Positions 26,316-34,482 of a DNA stretch of 64,000 nt are shown here, one piece after another. Under the pieces are notes generated by a model, which made no database searches, was not told where the DNA came from, and worked only from the letters and a program-made list of their open reading frames with translations. Each line of letters opens with the position of its first letter. The stretch's first letter is position 1. A program made the position numbers and the translations under genes. The DNA comes from UBA2336 sp031395485 (GTDB lineage Bacteria; Bacteroidota; Bacteroidia; Cytophagales; Cyclobacteriaceae): assembly GCA_031395485.1 (NCBI GenBank), contig JANNUS010000006.1, positions 248,001 through 312,000 on the forward strand. The letters run 5' to 3'.

Positions 26316-26726
26316 ATGAATACCACAAGACAGATTCTCAAAGATTTTAAGTTGCGTTCAACTCCGGGTCGTGAGGCTATCTTACTAACTTTTTTAAAGC
26401 TTGATTTTGCACTGTCACATGGAGATGTGGAGCGAGAAGTGCCAGCATCAATTGATCGGGTGACCCTATACCGCACTCTTAAGACGTTTCTGGACAAAGG
26501 TCTTATCCATAAAGTACTAGATGACGAAGGGAGCTTAAAGTATGCTCTCTGCAATGAGGCCTGCACCCTTGTGCATCACCATCATAATCATGTTCATTTT
26601 AAATGTACTAAATGTGGCCAAACAAACTGTTTACAGGTTGATATCCCAAGTGTAAAACTGCCAAAAGGATTCCAACCTAAAGAGATAAATCTGCTTATTC
26701 AGGGTATCTGTGAGAAATGCGGGTAA
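26316..26726 (+). CDS. Fur-family metal-responsive regulator
   Basis: 136 residues. A winged-helix N-terminal half (RSTPGREAILLTFLKLDFALSHGDVEREVPASIDRVTLYRTLKTFLDKGLIHKV) includes the DNA-recognition helix with the family VTLYRTLK motif. A His-rich metal region HHHHNHVHFKCTKCG and a second CEKC pair near the end form the structural Zn site. Fur-like proteins repress iron, zinc or peroxide genes in the cytoplasm. Fur, Zur or PerR type cannot be fixed by reading; its length and early Cys-His block are compatible with Zur or Fur. feoAB and a TonB receptor in this window are possible targets. Confidence 0.85.
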   Translation: MNTTRQILKDFKLRSTPGREAILLTFLKLDFALSHGDVEREVPASIDRVTLYRTLKTFLDKGLIHKVLDDEGSLKYALCNEACTLVHHHHNHVHFKCTKCGQTNCLQVDIPSVKLPKGFQPKEINLLIQGICEKCG

Positions 26727-26798
26727 CATTTCTGGTTTGCTGGTTCCCTTTAACTCTCTATATCCATAAATCGGCCATGTAAGTTTCTGTGTTTAATT

Positions 26799-26814
26799 TA
26801 TATTTGTATTTTTG
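26799..26814 (+). promoter_or_regulatory. Two adjoining -7 type promoter boxes before terC
   Basis: TATATTTG (26799-26806) and TATTTTTG (26807-26814) both match TAnnTTTG. They would leave a leader of about 80 bases before the TTG start of terC. Confidence 0.4.
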
Positions 26815-26834
26815 AAAGTATGGGGTTTCTAAAT

Positions 26835-26850
26835 GTAGCTTTCTCGCTAC
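26835..26850 (+). other. Small hairpin in the terC leader
   Basis: GTAGC, a six-base loop, then GCTAC. It lies in the presumed 5' leader of terC. TerC/Alx-type genes are often controlled by Mn-sensing yybP-ykoY riboswitches, but the core sequence of that class is not evident here. Confidence 0.25.
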
Positions 26851-26897
26851 GTCAGTTCGTCCCTAAATGTTGAATTAAAGATTAATTTCGGAGCACT

Positions 26898-27908
26898 TTG
26901 GATATACTTCTATTTTCTCTTTTTAGTGGCGATGAAAGGGAAACCCTACTCTTTGGCATTTTCGTAGCAGTTATCCTCGTTTTCATGGTTCTGGATTTAG
27001 GGCTATTTCATAAGCAGGCCCATAAAATAACCACGAAATCTGCCCTATACCAATCCATTTTCTGGGTCTCTATAAGCACTATCTTTGGATGCCTCATCTA
27101 TTTTGGTGGCCCCTACAAACACCTTGAAGCAGGAGCTGAGATTGTTCTAAGCGGCTCGGAAGCGGCTGTTCTATATTTCACCACTTACCTTACAGAATAT
27201 GCCCTTTCGGTTGATAATATTTTTGTTATCCTTCTAATACTAAAATATTTTAAGGTAGATGAGACATACTACCATAAGGTGTTGTTTTGGGGAATTTTAG
27301 GTGCTATTCTTTTCAGAGCCTTCTTCATTTTTGTTGGCGCCATCCTGATACAGAAGTTTCATTGGATACTTTACATCTTTGGTGTGTTTCTTATATACTC
27401 GGGTATCAAAATATACTTTGAGGATGGTGATGAGAAAATCGAGCCAGAGAAAAACCCAATTCTTAAACTATGTAGAAAATACCTGCCGGTTTCAATAAGT
27501 GATAAGGGCGGAAAATTCTTTATTTCCGAAGGCGGAAAATTCTTTTTCACTCCGCTTTTTTTGGTTATTATTTTAATTGAAACAACTGACTTAATATTTG
27601 CCGTTGATTCTATTCCTGCGGCCTTTGCCATTACCCAAAATGAGTTCTTAATTTATACTTCAAATATTTTTGCCGTAATGGGCCTACGCGCCATGTTCTT
27701 TTTGTTAGCCGGTATAATTGATAAATTCTATCTATTACAAAAAGGATTGTCCATTATCCTCTTCTTCATTGGCGCTAAAATGCTTTTAGAGATTTTTGAT
27801 ATCGATATCAACGTATATCTTTCCTTTACGGTGATCATAGCCACCCTTACCTTGTCAGTCGTCTTCTCAATTTTAATTCCTCGAAGGAAAGAAAATCTAT
27901 CAGAATAG
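26898..27908 (+). CDS. TerC/Alx family integral membrane protein
   Basis: 336 residues with about nine membrane helices. Signature acidic motifs within the membrane are YALSVDNIFVI (about 103-113) and TTDLIFAVDSIPA (about 231-243), as in TerC/Alx. Members export Mn or other divalent cations, or help load metals onto exported proteins. The start is TTG at 26898 after a GGAG-like sequence. The C-terminus is short and basic. It is convergent, 7 bases away, with the LETM1-related gene. Confidence 0.92.
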   Translation: MDILLFSLFSGDERETLLFGIFVAVILVFMVLDLGLFHKQAHKITTKSALYQSIFWVSISTIFGCLIYFGGPYKHLEAGAEIVLSGSEAAVLYFTTYLTEYALSVDNIFVILLILKYFKVDETYYHKVLFWGILGAILFRAFFIFVGAILIQKFHWILYIFGVFLIYSGIKIYFEDGDEKIEPEKNPILKLCRKYLPVSISDKGGKFFISEGGKFFFTPLFLVIILIETTDLIFAVDSIPAAFAITQNEFLIYTSNIFAVMGLRAMFFLLAGIIDKFYLLQKGLSIILFFIGAKMLLEIFDIDINVYLSFTVIIATLTLSVVFSILIPRRKENLSE

Positions 27909-27915
27909 TTTGACG

Positions 27916-29181
27916 CTAATTCTTCAGCCCCTCTGCAAAAAGATTTTTGGGCAAAATCTTAAGAAGCATGGGTAACGTTAAAAATCGTTGAGGCAGTGAG
28001 ATAATAACAAATGTGGGAATGGTCTTCAGCACTACTATCAACTCCTGACGAATTCGTTCACTCTCCTTTACTGTAAGTTCTTCTGTTCGTGCCTTTTTTA
28101 GAAGTGCCAGAATATCTTCACTATCCTGAATCTCCTTTAGCAATCTTCCTTTATTTCGTTCTGCAATTTTGGCGACACGATCAATAAAGTGTTCACTCAC
28201 TCGATTATAATCCTGCCTCCCCTGAAGATAATCCAACTGTTCCCAATGCTCAAGCACAAACCCTTCAATTGCAATCATGCTATTCTCAAGGTCTTCATCT
28301 GAGAATCCAAGATAATTACAAAACTGTTTTAAAAAATCTTGCTCGGCCTGCTCAACTTTTTTATCTGCCCAGGTAGTAAGAATCGCTATCTCAAGAAAGA
28401 ACTTCTTTAAAATCCACGAATTCTCCGAAGGAAGGTTTATAGAATCAATCGCTACACCATTTTCAAAAATCTGAAGAGCGTCCTTCTTTTTATCTCCAGG
28501 TAAATCTGTGCCTTGAATAAAATATTCAAAAAGTTTGCGTTCTTCCGAATCTACAAAATTATCGGAGTGTGCCGCAGCCGCAATTACTTTTACAATTGAA
28601 AAGCGGAGTTCATCACGCTCATACCTAAAAAAATCGGCTACAATCTTATCCGCATTTGTGTGAATCCATTGCCCATAAATGAATACATCTAGAAACAAAA
28701 GGCTATTATGAAAGAAGTAGACCCAAAAATTGCCTTTAAAATCCGTTGTTCGTTCAATTCTTTTCTCAAGTATTTTTTCTGCCATCTCCAACGGAGAACG
28801 CCTTTTCCCAAACAAAGTCTTACTTGGTGTTGCTAATTCCGGAAAAATATTATTATAGAAATTAGCAATGTTTTCAATTGTTGTCATAAAAACCTGCGAC
28901 AACTCCTCGGGAGTTTTAACAGGCTTATCATAAAATAAGAGAGAACTGCTGATTAAACTTTCTGCAAGTAGGATTTTCATCTTATCCTTTTCACTCCAAT
29001 CATTTGCACTTGGGTGGTCAATATGAGTAACGGTCTGCCCATACATTAACCCTGTTGGCTGAATTATTCTATAAAGCGAGTATTCAGGGTGAGAATCCCT
29101 TTTTTTGTGTGTTAAATCTTTTAAGAGATCTCTTCTGAAATCGAGATAGACTTTGAGCCACCCTTTCTCGTTAGGTTTCAT
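27916..29181 (-). CDS. LETM1-related (TerB-like) protein
   Basis: 421 residues, soluble by composition. A TerB-like helical block with an acidic pattern occurs at about 190-300 (FVDSEERKLFEYFIQGTDLPGD, TTWADKKVEQAEQDFLKQFCNYLGF). The C-terminal 60 residues (IRQELIVVLKTIPTFVIISLPQRFLTLPMLLKILPKNLFAEGL) match the LETM1-type segment known from mitochondrial cation/proton carriers. The protein matches what is annotated in Bacteroidota as LETM1-related biofilm-associated protein. It faces terC, suggesting a shared cation theme. Confidence 0.75.
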   Translation of the reverse strand: MKPNEKGWLKVYLDFRRDLLKDLTHKKRDSHPEYSLYRIIQPTGLMYGQTVTHIDHPSANDWSEKDKMKILLAESLISSSLLFYDKPVKTPEELSQVFMTTIENIANFYNNIFPELATPSKTLFGKRRSPLEMAEKILEKRIERTTDFKGNFWVYFFHNSLLFLDVFIYGQWIHTNADKIVADFFRYERDELRFSIVKVIAAAAHSDNFVDSEERKLFEYFIQGTDLPGDKKKDALQIFENGVAIDSINLPSENSWILKKFFLEIAILTTWADKKVEQAEQDFLKQFCNYLGFSDEDLENSMIAIEGFVLEHWEQLDYLQGRQDYNRVSEHFIDRVAKIAERNKGRLLKEIQDSEDILALLKKARTEELTVKESERIRQELIVVLKTIPTFVIISLPQRFLTLPMLLKILPKNLFAEGLKN

Positions 29182-29230
29182 ATAATTTCGTAAAGATTGA
29201 AATTACGGATTTTTAACCAATCTGAAAACG

Positions 29231-29746
29231 CTATTGAAGGGCTTTACGCCACCCCTTAGTTTCAATAGATTTGGCTGATGCTTCGACTTTCGTTTCTAGA
29301 GATTTTTTAAATTTTTCTAAACGCTTAGCTACTCCTTTATCAAAGGCTCCAATAATTTGGGCTGCAAGTATGCCCCCATTGCGTGCGCCATCTAATGCTA
29401 CCGTAGCAACCGGAACACCGGAGGGCATTTGCAAAATTGAAAGAACAGAATCCCATCCATCAATTGAATTTGAGGATTTAATAGGAACACCAATTACAGG
29501 TAATGAAGTAAGCGCGGCAACCATGCCTGGTAAATGTGCGGCACCCCCTGCTCCCGCAATAATTACTTTAATTCCCTTTGAGCGCGCCTGCTTGGCATAC
29601 TCTACCATGCGTAAAGGCGTGCGGTGCGCAGAAACCACCGTGAGTTCAAATGGAATTGATAACTCTTCCAGAACCTCTGCAGCTTCTTTCATAATGCGAA
29701 GGTCAGATTGACTGCCCATAATAATTCCTATTACTGACTTTGTCAT
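29231..29746 (-). CDS. purE: N5-carboxyaminoimidazole ribonucleotide mutase (PurE class I)
   Basis: 171 residues. PurE moves the carboxylate of N5-CAIR to form CAIR in purine biosynthesis. The IIMGSQSDLRIMKEAAE opening, the VSAHRTPLRMVEYA loop with the catalytic His, and the AGAGGAAHLPGMVAALTSLPVIGVP block are intact. The C-terminal tail of about 20 residues is Lys-rich. Its ATG overlaps the purK stop by 4 bases. Confidence 0.96.
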   Translation of the reverse strand: MTKSVIGIIMGSQSDLRIMKEAAEVLEELSIPFELTVVSAHRTPLRMVEYAKQARSKGIKVIIAGAGGAAHLPGMVAALTSLPVIGVPIKSSNSIDGWDSVLSILQMPSGVPVATVALDGARNGGILAAQIIGAFDKGVAKRLEKFKKSLETKVEASAKSIETKGWRKALQ

Positions 29747-30882
29747 GCGATTACTTTGAGTGTTTGTTTTACAAAGGTGGCCTTCTGTTTTAAACTTTCA
29801 ATGTCTTGATCAATTATAGTTACATGCCCCATTTTTCGAAAGGGTTTGGTAAGCTTCTTTCCATATAAATGAACATGTACACCCGGCACACTCATTACAG
29901 CATTAAAGCCCTCATATTTAGCTGGTCCGGAATGGTTGGGCTCACCCAACAAATTTACCATCGCGCATGGTGTAAGCAGGTTAGTGCCTCCCAACGGTAA
30001 CCCAATAATTGCCCGTAGGTGTTGTTCGTATTGTGATGTACTATTGGCTTCAATGGTTTGATGGCCGCTATTATGCGGGCGAGGAGCTATTTCATTAACC
30101 AATACATGCCCAGCGTTTGTCACAAACATCTCAACCGCGAGTAAGCCTACCATTTTCAAATCTTCTATCACTTTCCGTGCTATTCCGTCAGCCACACGCA
30201 AAATTTCTTCATCTAATTGAGCCGGTGCAAAAAGATATTCAACTAAATTCTGTTCCGGATTAAAGATCATTTCAACCGCGGGATACGTGACAGTTTCACC
30301 TTTTTCGTTACGGGCAACAATAACAGAGATTTCCTTTTGGAAGGGAATAAATTTTTCCAACAATCCAGGTGCTTCAAATGCTTTTGATAAATCTGATTTC
30401 GTTTTTAGTACCTGCACGCCACGGCCATCATACCCATCTCTTGCAAGTTTATGCACGGCCGGTAAGAAGCTTTCATGTTGAAAAACATCCTGTTTACTTT
30501 CAGTCAAAATAAATTTTGCTGTTGGGATTTGATGCTTCGTATAGAATGATTTTTGCTTCCTTTTATCCTGAATCAATTCAATTATTTCTGGTTGCGGATA
30601 AACTCTCTTCCCCAACCTAACGAGCTCTTTAAGCGCTTGTGTATTAACGTTTTCAATTTCGATCGTAATGATATCGCAAGAAAGACCAAACTTCATTACC
30701 GTTTCAAAATCGGTGAGTTTACCAACATGAAAATCAGCCAGCCCCACGCATGGTGCGTTTTCATCCGGATCGAGTACCGAGAAAATAATATTAAAGTCAA
30801 TGCCTGATTGAATGAGCATGCGACCAAGCTGGCCTCCGCCCAATATTCCTATTTTAAAATCCTGATTAAATGATTTACTCAA
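29743..30882 (-). CDS. purK: N5-carboxyaminoimidazole ribonucleotide synthase (PurK)
   Basis: 379 residues, ATP-grasp fold, from a TTG start (MSKSFNQDFKIGILGGGQLGRML). PurK uses ATP and bicarbonate to carboxylate AIR to N5-CAIR, the substrate of PurE. The GGGQLGRM opening, HKLARDGYDGRGVQVL ATP-binding region, and VNEIAPRPHNSGHQTIEA block with metal ligands are intact. purK leads the purK-purE pair. Confidence 0.96.
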   Translation of the reverse strand: MSKSFNQDFKIGILGGGQLGRMLIQSGIDFNIIFSVLDPDENAPCVGLADFHVGKLTDFETVMKFGLSCDIITIEIENVNTQALKELVRLGKRVYPQPEIIELIQDKRKQKSFYTKHQIPTAKFILTESKQDVFQHESFLPAVHKLARDGYDGRGVQVLKTKSDLSKAFEAPGLLEKFIPFQKEISVIVARNEKGETVTYPAVEMIFNPEQNLVEYLFAPAQLDEEILRVADGIARKVIEDLKMVGLLAVEMFVTNAGHVLVNEIAPRPHNSGHQTIEANSTSQYEQHLRAIIGLPLGGTNLLTPCAMVNLLGEPNHSGPAKYEGFNAVMSVPGVHVHLYGKKLTKPFRKMGHVTIIDQDIESLKQKATFVKQTLKVIA

Positions 30883-31104
30883 CTGCTATTTATTTGATTT
30901 GCAAGGTATTAATTGCCGCAATAAGGATAGCCCGGATTGAAAAATTTATTAAATTTCTTGGGCAAAAACTTAGTGGAATCCAGTCCATGACTCCGTGTAA
31001 ATACTGGAAATGTTAAACAACAAAAACCTGAAATTCATTAACTTTAACCTTCTTCCAAATTTGTTCGCTGCTAAATTTTATTGGACGTTTTTAAAACATG
31101 AACT

Positions 31105-31917
31105 ATGAATCCAAACAAAGCATTATGGGAAAAAGGGAACTTCAGTCGAATCGCTGACACCATGCGCGAAAGCGGTATAACACTGGTGTCCAAGCTTGGG
31201 GTTACCAAAGGTATTAACGTGCTTGACCTCGGTTGTGGTGATGGTACTACGGCAATCCCAGAAGCAATGCTGGGCGCTAATGTTTTAGGTGTTGATATCG
31301 CAAGTAATCTAGTTGAGGCTGGAAATATAAGAGCAAAATCGGCTGGACTCACGAATTGTATTTTTCAGGAGGGCGATGCATCCAGTTTGAACGAACTTAA
31401 AGATTCAACTTTTGATCTTGTTGTCAGCATCTTCGGTGCCATGTTCGCACCAAGGCCATTGGATGTCGCTAAGGAAATGGTTCGGGTTACGCACAAGGGA
31501 GGAAAAATTGTTATGGGCAACTGGATTCCAGGGGATCCTACACTGGTAGCGCAAATATTAAAAATAAGCTCATCCTATACACCACCACCACCGGAGGGTT
31601 TTATTAGTCCTATGTTGTGGGGTGTAGAAGAAAATGTTGTAGACCGTTTTACTAATGCTGGCATCGAGAAAAAAAACATAACATTTATTAAAGATACGTT
31701 TACTTTCAGCGCCCCCTATTCACCATCCGAACTGGTTACCACATTCAAGAACTATTATGGCCCCACGATGAATGCTTTTGAAGCTGCCGAAAAGAACGGA
31801 AAAGCGTTGGACTTGGAGCATGAATTAGAAATTTTGTTTAACAGTCAAAACAAAAGCACCGATACGAATAAAACTTCAATACCTGCTACTTTTTTAAGAG
31901 TGACCGTAGTTCATTGA
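31105..31917 (+). CDS. Class I SAM-dependent methyltransferase
   Basis: 270 residues. Motif I NVLDLGCGDGTTAIP lies at about 39-53, followed by VLGVDIAS and FQEGDASSLNELKDSTFDLVVS. The C-terminal half contains a TPPPPEGFISPMLWG stretch often seen in UbiE-like enzymes of unknown substrate. Cytoplasmic, single gene, with 220 bases of AT-rich sequence upstream in which I saw no clear promoter. Confidence 0.85.
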   Translation: MNPNKALWEKGNFSRIADTMRESGITLVSKLGVTKGINVLDLGCGDGTTAIPEAMLGANVLGVDIASNLVEAGNIRAKSAGLTNCIFQEGDASSLNELKDSTFDLVVSIFGAMFAPRPLDVAKEMVRVTHKGGKIVMGNWIPGDPTLVAQILKISSSYTPPPPEGFISPMLWGVEENVVDRFTNAGIEKKNITFIKDTFTFSAPYSPSELVTTFKNYYGPTMNAFEAAEKNGKALDLEHELEILFNSQNKSTDTNKTSIPATFLRVTVVH

Positions 31918-32009
31918 AATGTATAAGTGAATGAAAGTGGTCAATTAAACCCTTGAAAGTAATTGTCAGATTTAAAAAGGGGGTCTCCTTTTTAGTCTTT
32001 CTCGCTAAG

Positions 32010-33920
32010 TTATCGAAGCAACTCTACCTTTAAAATAGTATCGCCAACTTCCATTTGATGTGCTGCATCCATCCCTTCTGTAACAATTGCAAAAATGGTG
32101 TAGCGGCAATCAAGATGAGGCGTTGGAGAGTGGGTGATAAACCATTGTGTACCCTCTGTGTCCTTTCCTGCTGAAGCCATCCCAACAGATCCCTCGGTAT
32201 AACGTCTCCCCGAAAACTCAGACCGGATAGAATAATCCTCACTTCCCCAGCCATCGCCACGATTGCAGCCACCCTGAAGTACAAAATTCGGTACTACCCG
32301 ATGGAAATTCTTTGAATCAAAATAGTGGCTGTTAACGAGCTGAACAAAATTAGCAACAGACCCCGGTGCTTCCTCTACGAGCAACTGTATGATAACATCT
32401 CCTTTGCCAGTTACAATACGTACTTTTTGATCGGCTGGTATTGTTTTTACCAGATCCCAATCAATCGGATGATTAAATTCATTCTTTACTTCATTTGATA
32501 ATTTCTTTCCTTCAAAGTGAGCAATAGCGGCTTCAATAGGTTGGAGTGCTTCGTTATCTTTTGGAAGCGAAAGCTTCTTTTTTGCATTGTGCAAAAAAGT
32601 ATAATCCTTTATTATTTTTTTATAGCCTAATGTGGAGTCACCTAAAGCCAACGCAATCGTTCCGATCACCGCTGCATCTCCGGTTTCGAAAGCATCTTTA
32701 TAAATGGTAACAAATGTATTTTGCATAGCAGCATTAAATTCTTTGTGTCTGTTGATTGAAACTAAAGCATCGGCCGCAGATGACTTTATCACCGGGATCT
32801 GTGATTTCTGTAACTGCTCTTGTACGAAACTATAAGATACCGTTGATTGACCCAATGCGGTAATAAGCGAAGCCTTACCGTAAGGATTTTCAATGATATG
32901 ATATAGCCTAACTATTTCTTCAGCAAGTTCTTTATTATTTGATGCAGCCAATGCAGCCTCGAATAAATTCCCCTGAACTCTCCAGTTTTTTGTTGAACGC
33001 GCTAGCGTCACTAACTCGGGAAACTCATCTTTTGTAGCAACCGCTTTAATTACTTCCGATGCTGCAATACTCACATGTTTATTTGAATCACGCAGCGCTG
33101 CAAACAAGTTTTGCTTTACATCCCGTATTGGGAAAGTCTGCAATGCCCGCACGGCACTTATCCGCACACGGTAATCATAATCCGTTGAAAGAATTTTCGT
33201 AATCGTCTCACGTGTTGATGGTGAGTTAATTTTTCGTAATGCAAATGTTGAGGCCATCCGAACATCTGCCGATGAATCTTCAATCGCACTCTTTTGAAGA
33301 ATACTTTCGACTGATGAAATATTTTTTGGGCCACGTGCAAAAAAGTTAGCTGCGCCAATTCGTGTCTTATCGCTATTTGATCTCTCTAAAAAAAGGGCTG
33401 CCTTTTCTACAACAGAACTATCGGCTTGGCCTCTAAGTCCTAAACGGTAGTACGCCCACGCAAATCCTCCAGCCTGATTTTGTTTGTCAGAAAGGATCAA
33501 CTTTACTGCCATCTCTTTTGTGCTGGTTTTTCCGCAAGCTTCAACAATTTCATTCTGCACGAATGCATTTTTCTCCGAGACTAATCCATCCATTAATGCC
33601 GCAAAAGCTTTTGCTGTTCCTGTTTGCCCTAACGCAAAAGCAGCAGCAGATCTAACATTTGAATCAGAATCGGTTTTCAACACATTTCCCAATTTTGCAA
33701 TGGCCAGGGTATCTTGAATAGAAGCAAATGCTAGTACGGCATCTTTTCTGTACGCAGGATTTTCGTGGTTGAAAAACTGGTATAAGCTTTCTGACAATCT
33801 GCGATCTTGTAAATCAGCAATCGCTACATGGGTTTGATCCAAAAATTTATTGGTGCGATCGTCTCTGTTCTCACAGGATACCAACGCGCAGAATGAAAAT
33901 AAAATAAAAATGCGAATCAT
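32010..33920 (-). CDS. Lipoprotein fusing HEAT repeats to a cyclophilin-type peptidyl-prolyl isomerase
   Basis: 636 residues. A lipoprotein signal with ALVSC places Cys16 as the lipid site. About 30-420 is a run of HEAT-like helical repeats (for example RKDAVLAFASIQDTLAIAKLGNVL, NVRSAAAFALGQTGTAKA, VRMASTFALRKINSP, HVSIAASEVIKAVATK). The final 140 residues are a cyclophilin: YFDSKNFHRVVPNFVLQGG, GSVGMASAGKDTEGTQWFI and HLDCRYTIFAIVTEG, with the usual Arg, Phe and Trp. It is probably a periplasmic or outer-membrane folding factor with a protein-binding scaffold. Confidence 0.88.
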   Translation of the reverse strand: MIRIFILFSFCALVSCENRDDRTNKFLDQTHVAIADLQDRRLSESLYQFFNHENPAYRKDAVLAFASIQDTLAIAKLGNVLKTDSDSNVRSAAAFALGQTGTAKAFAALMDGLVSEKNAFVQNEIVEACGKTSTKEMAVKLILSDKQNQAGGFAWAYYRLGLRGQADSSVVEKAALFLERSNSDKTRIGAANFFARGPKNISSVESILQKSAIEDSSADVRMASTFALRKINSPSTRETITKILSTDYDYRVRISAVRALQTFPIRDVKQNLFAALRDSNKHVSIAASEVIKAVATKDEFPELVTLARSTKNWRVQGNLFEAALAASNNKELAEEIVRLYHIIENPYGKASLITALGQSTVSYSFVQEQLQKSQIPVIKSSAADALVSINRHKEFNAAMQNTFVTIYKDAFETGDAAVIGTIALALGDSTLGYKKIIKDYTFLHNAKKKLSLPKDNEALQPIEAAIAHFEGKKLSNEVKNEFNHPIDWDLVKTIPADQKVRIVTGKGDVIIQLLVEEAPGSVANFVQLVNSHYFDSKNFHRVVPNFVLQGGCNRGDGWGSEDYSIRSEFSGRRYTEGSVGMASAGKDTEGTQWFITHSPTPHLDCRYTIFAIVTEGMDAAHQMEVGDTILKVELLR

Positions 33921-34054
33921 GTTACGAAGTGGGTTACGTAGAAACTAACGGCCATTACGAACTAAAGCTCCCGTAGTGCAATGGCGTAGAGCAATCTCAC
34001 TCCTCACGCTTTCCTCACAATGAAACCTTTGTTTATTGCTTTGTGCCTATTCGT

Positions 34055-34435
34055 TTAGTAAAAAGAAGGGATCATTGCGGCTTGCTTTACAACATCATCA
34101 AACTCAACACCCGTCATTTTAGTAGAGTAGAGTAGCAACCGCACTTCTTTTACATGAACGCGCCCGTCTACTTCCGACATCTTGTACAAAATAGAAAACG
34201 CTTGAAGTTTTTCCTGAATTGAACACGGGGTAATATGCTCTAGTCCCAGTTGATAAATTTCACGTTCTTTCATGGTAGAAATGTTCGCCTTGAACTGCGC
34301 GAATACATCGTCAGAAATTTTTTCCCGCGTTTTTATTTTATCCAATGCTGCTAACTCATTCTCATCCACAACACCATCAGCACTTACTAATAAATGAACG
34401 AGGTACAACAAACCCAACTGATAGTTCTTGTTCAT
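34055..34435 (-). CDS. TerB-like domain protein
   Basis: 126 residues, all helical. The pattern LVSADGVVDENELAALDKIK followed later by SEVDGRVHVKEVRLLLYS is the paired acidic-loop arrangement of the TerB fold, which binds divalent metal in TerB of the tellurite operon. No other ter genes are adjacent. It lies 47 bases downstream of feoB on the same strand, so it may be co-transcribed with the iron genes. Confidence 0.75.
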   Translation of the reverse strand: MNKNYQLGLLYLVHLLVSADGVVDENELAALDKIKTREKISDDVFAQFKANISTMKEREIYQLGLEHITPCSIQEKLQAFSILYKMSEVDGRVHVKEVRLLLYSTKMTGVEFDDVVKQAAMIPSFY

Positions 34436-34482
34436 AGGATGTTTTTATCCTTAAATATAGAAAGGATTATGAATATTTTAAC

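Noticed and set aside
26835..26850. yybP-ykoY Mn riboswitch before terC
   Set aside because: Only one small hairpin is visible, and the conserved core of the class could not be recognised. Reported only as a low-confidence hairpin.
29271..29711. 146-residue plus-strand ORF opposite purE
   Set aside because: It is antisense to a clear, intact purE and has no protein-like features.
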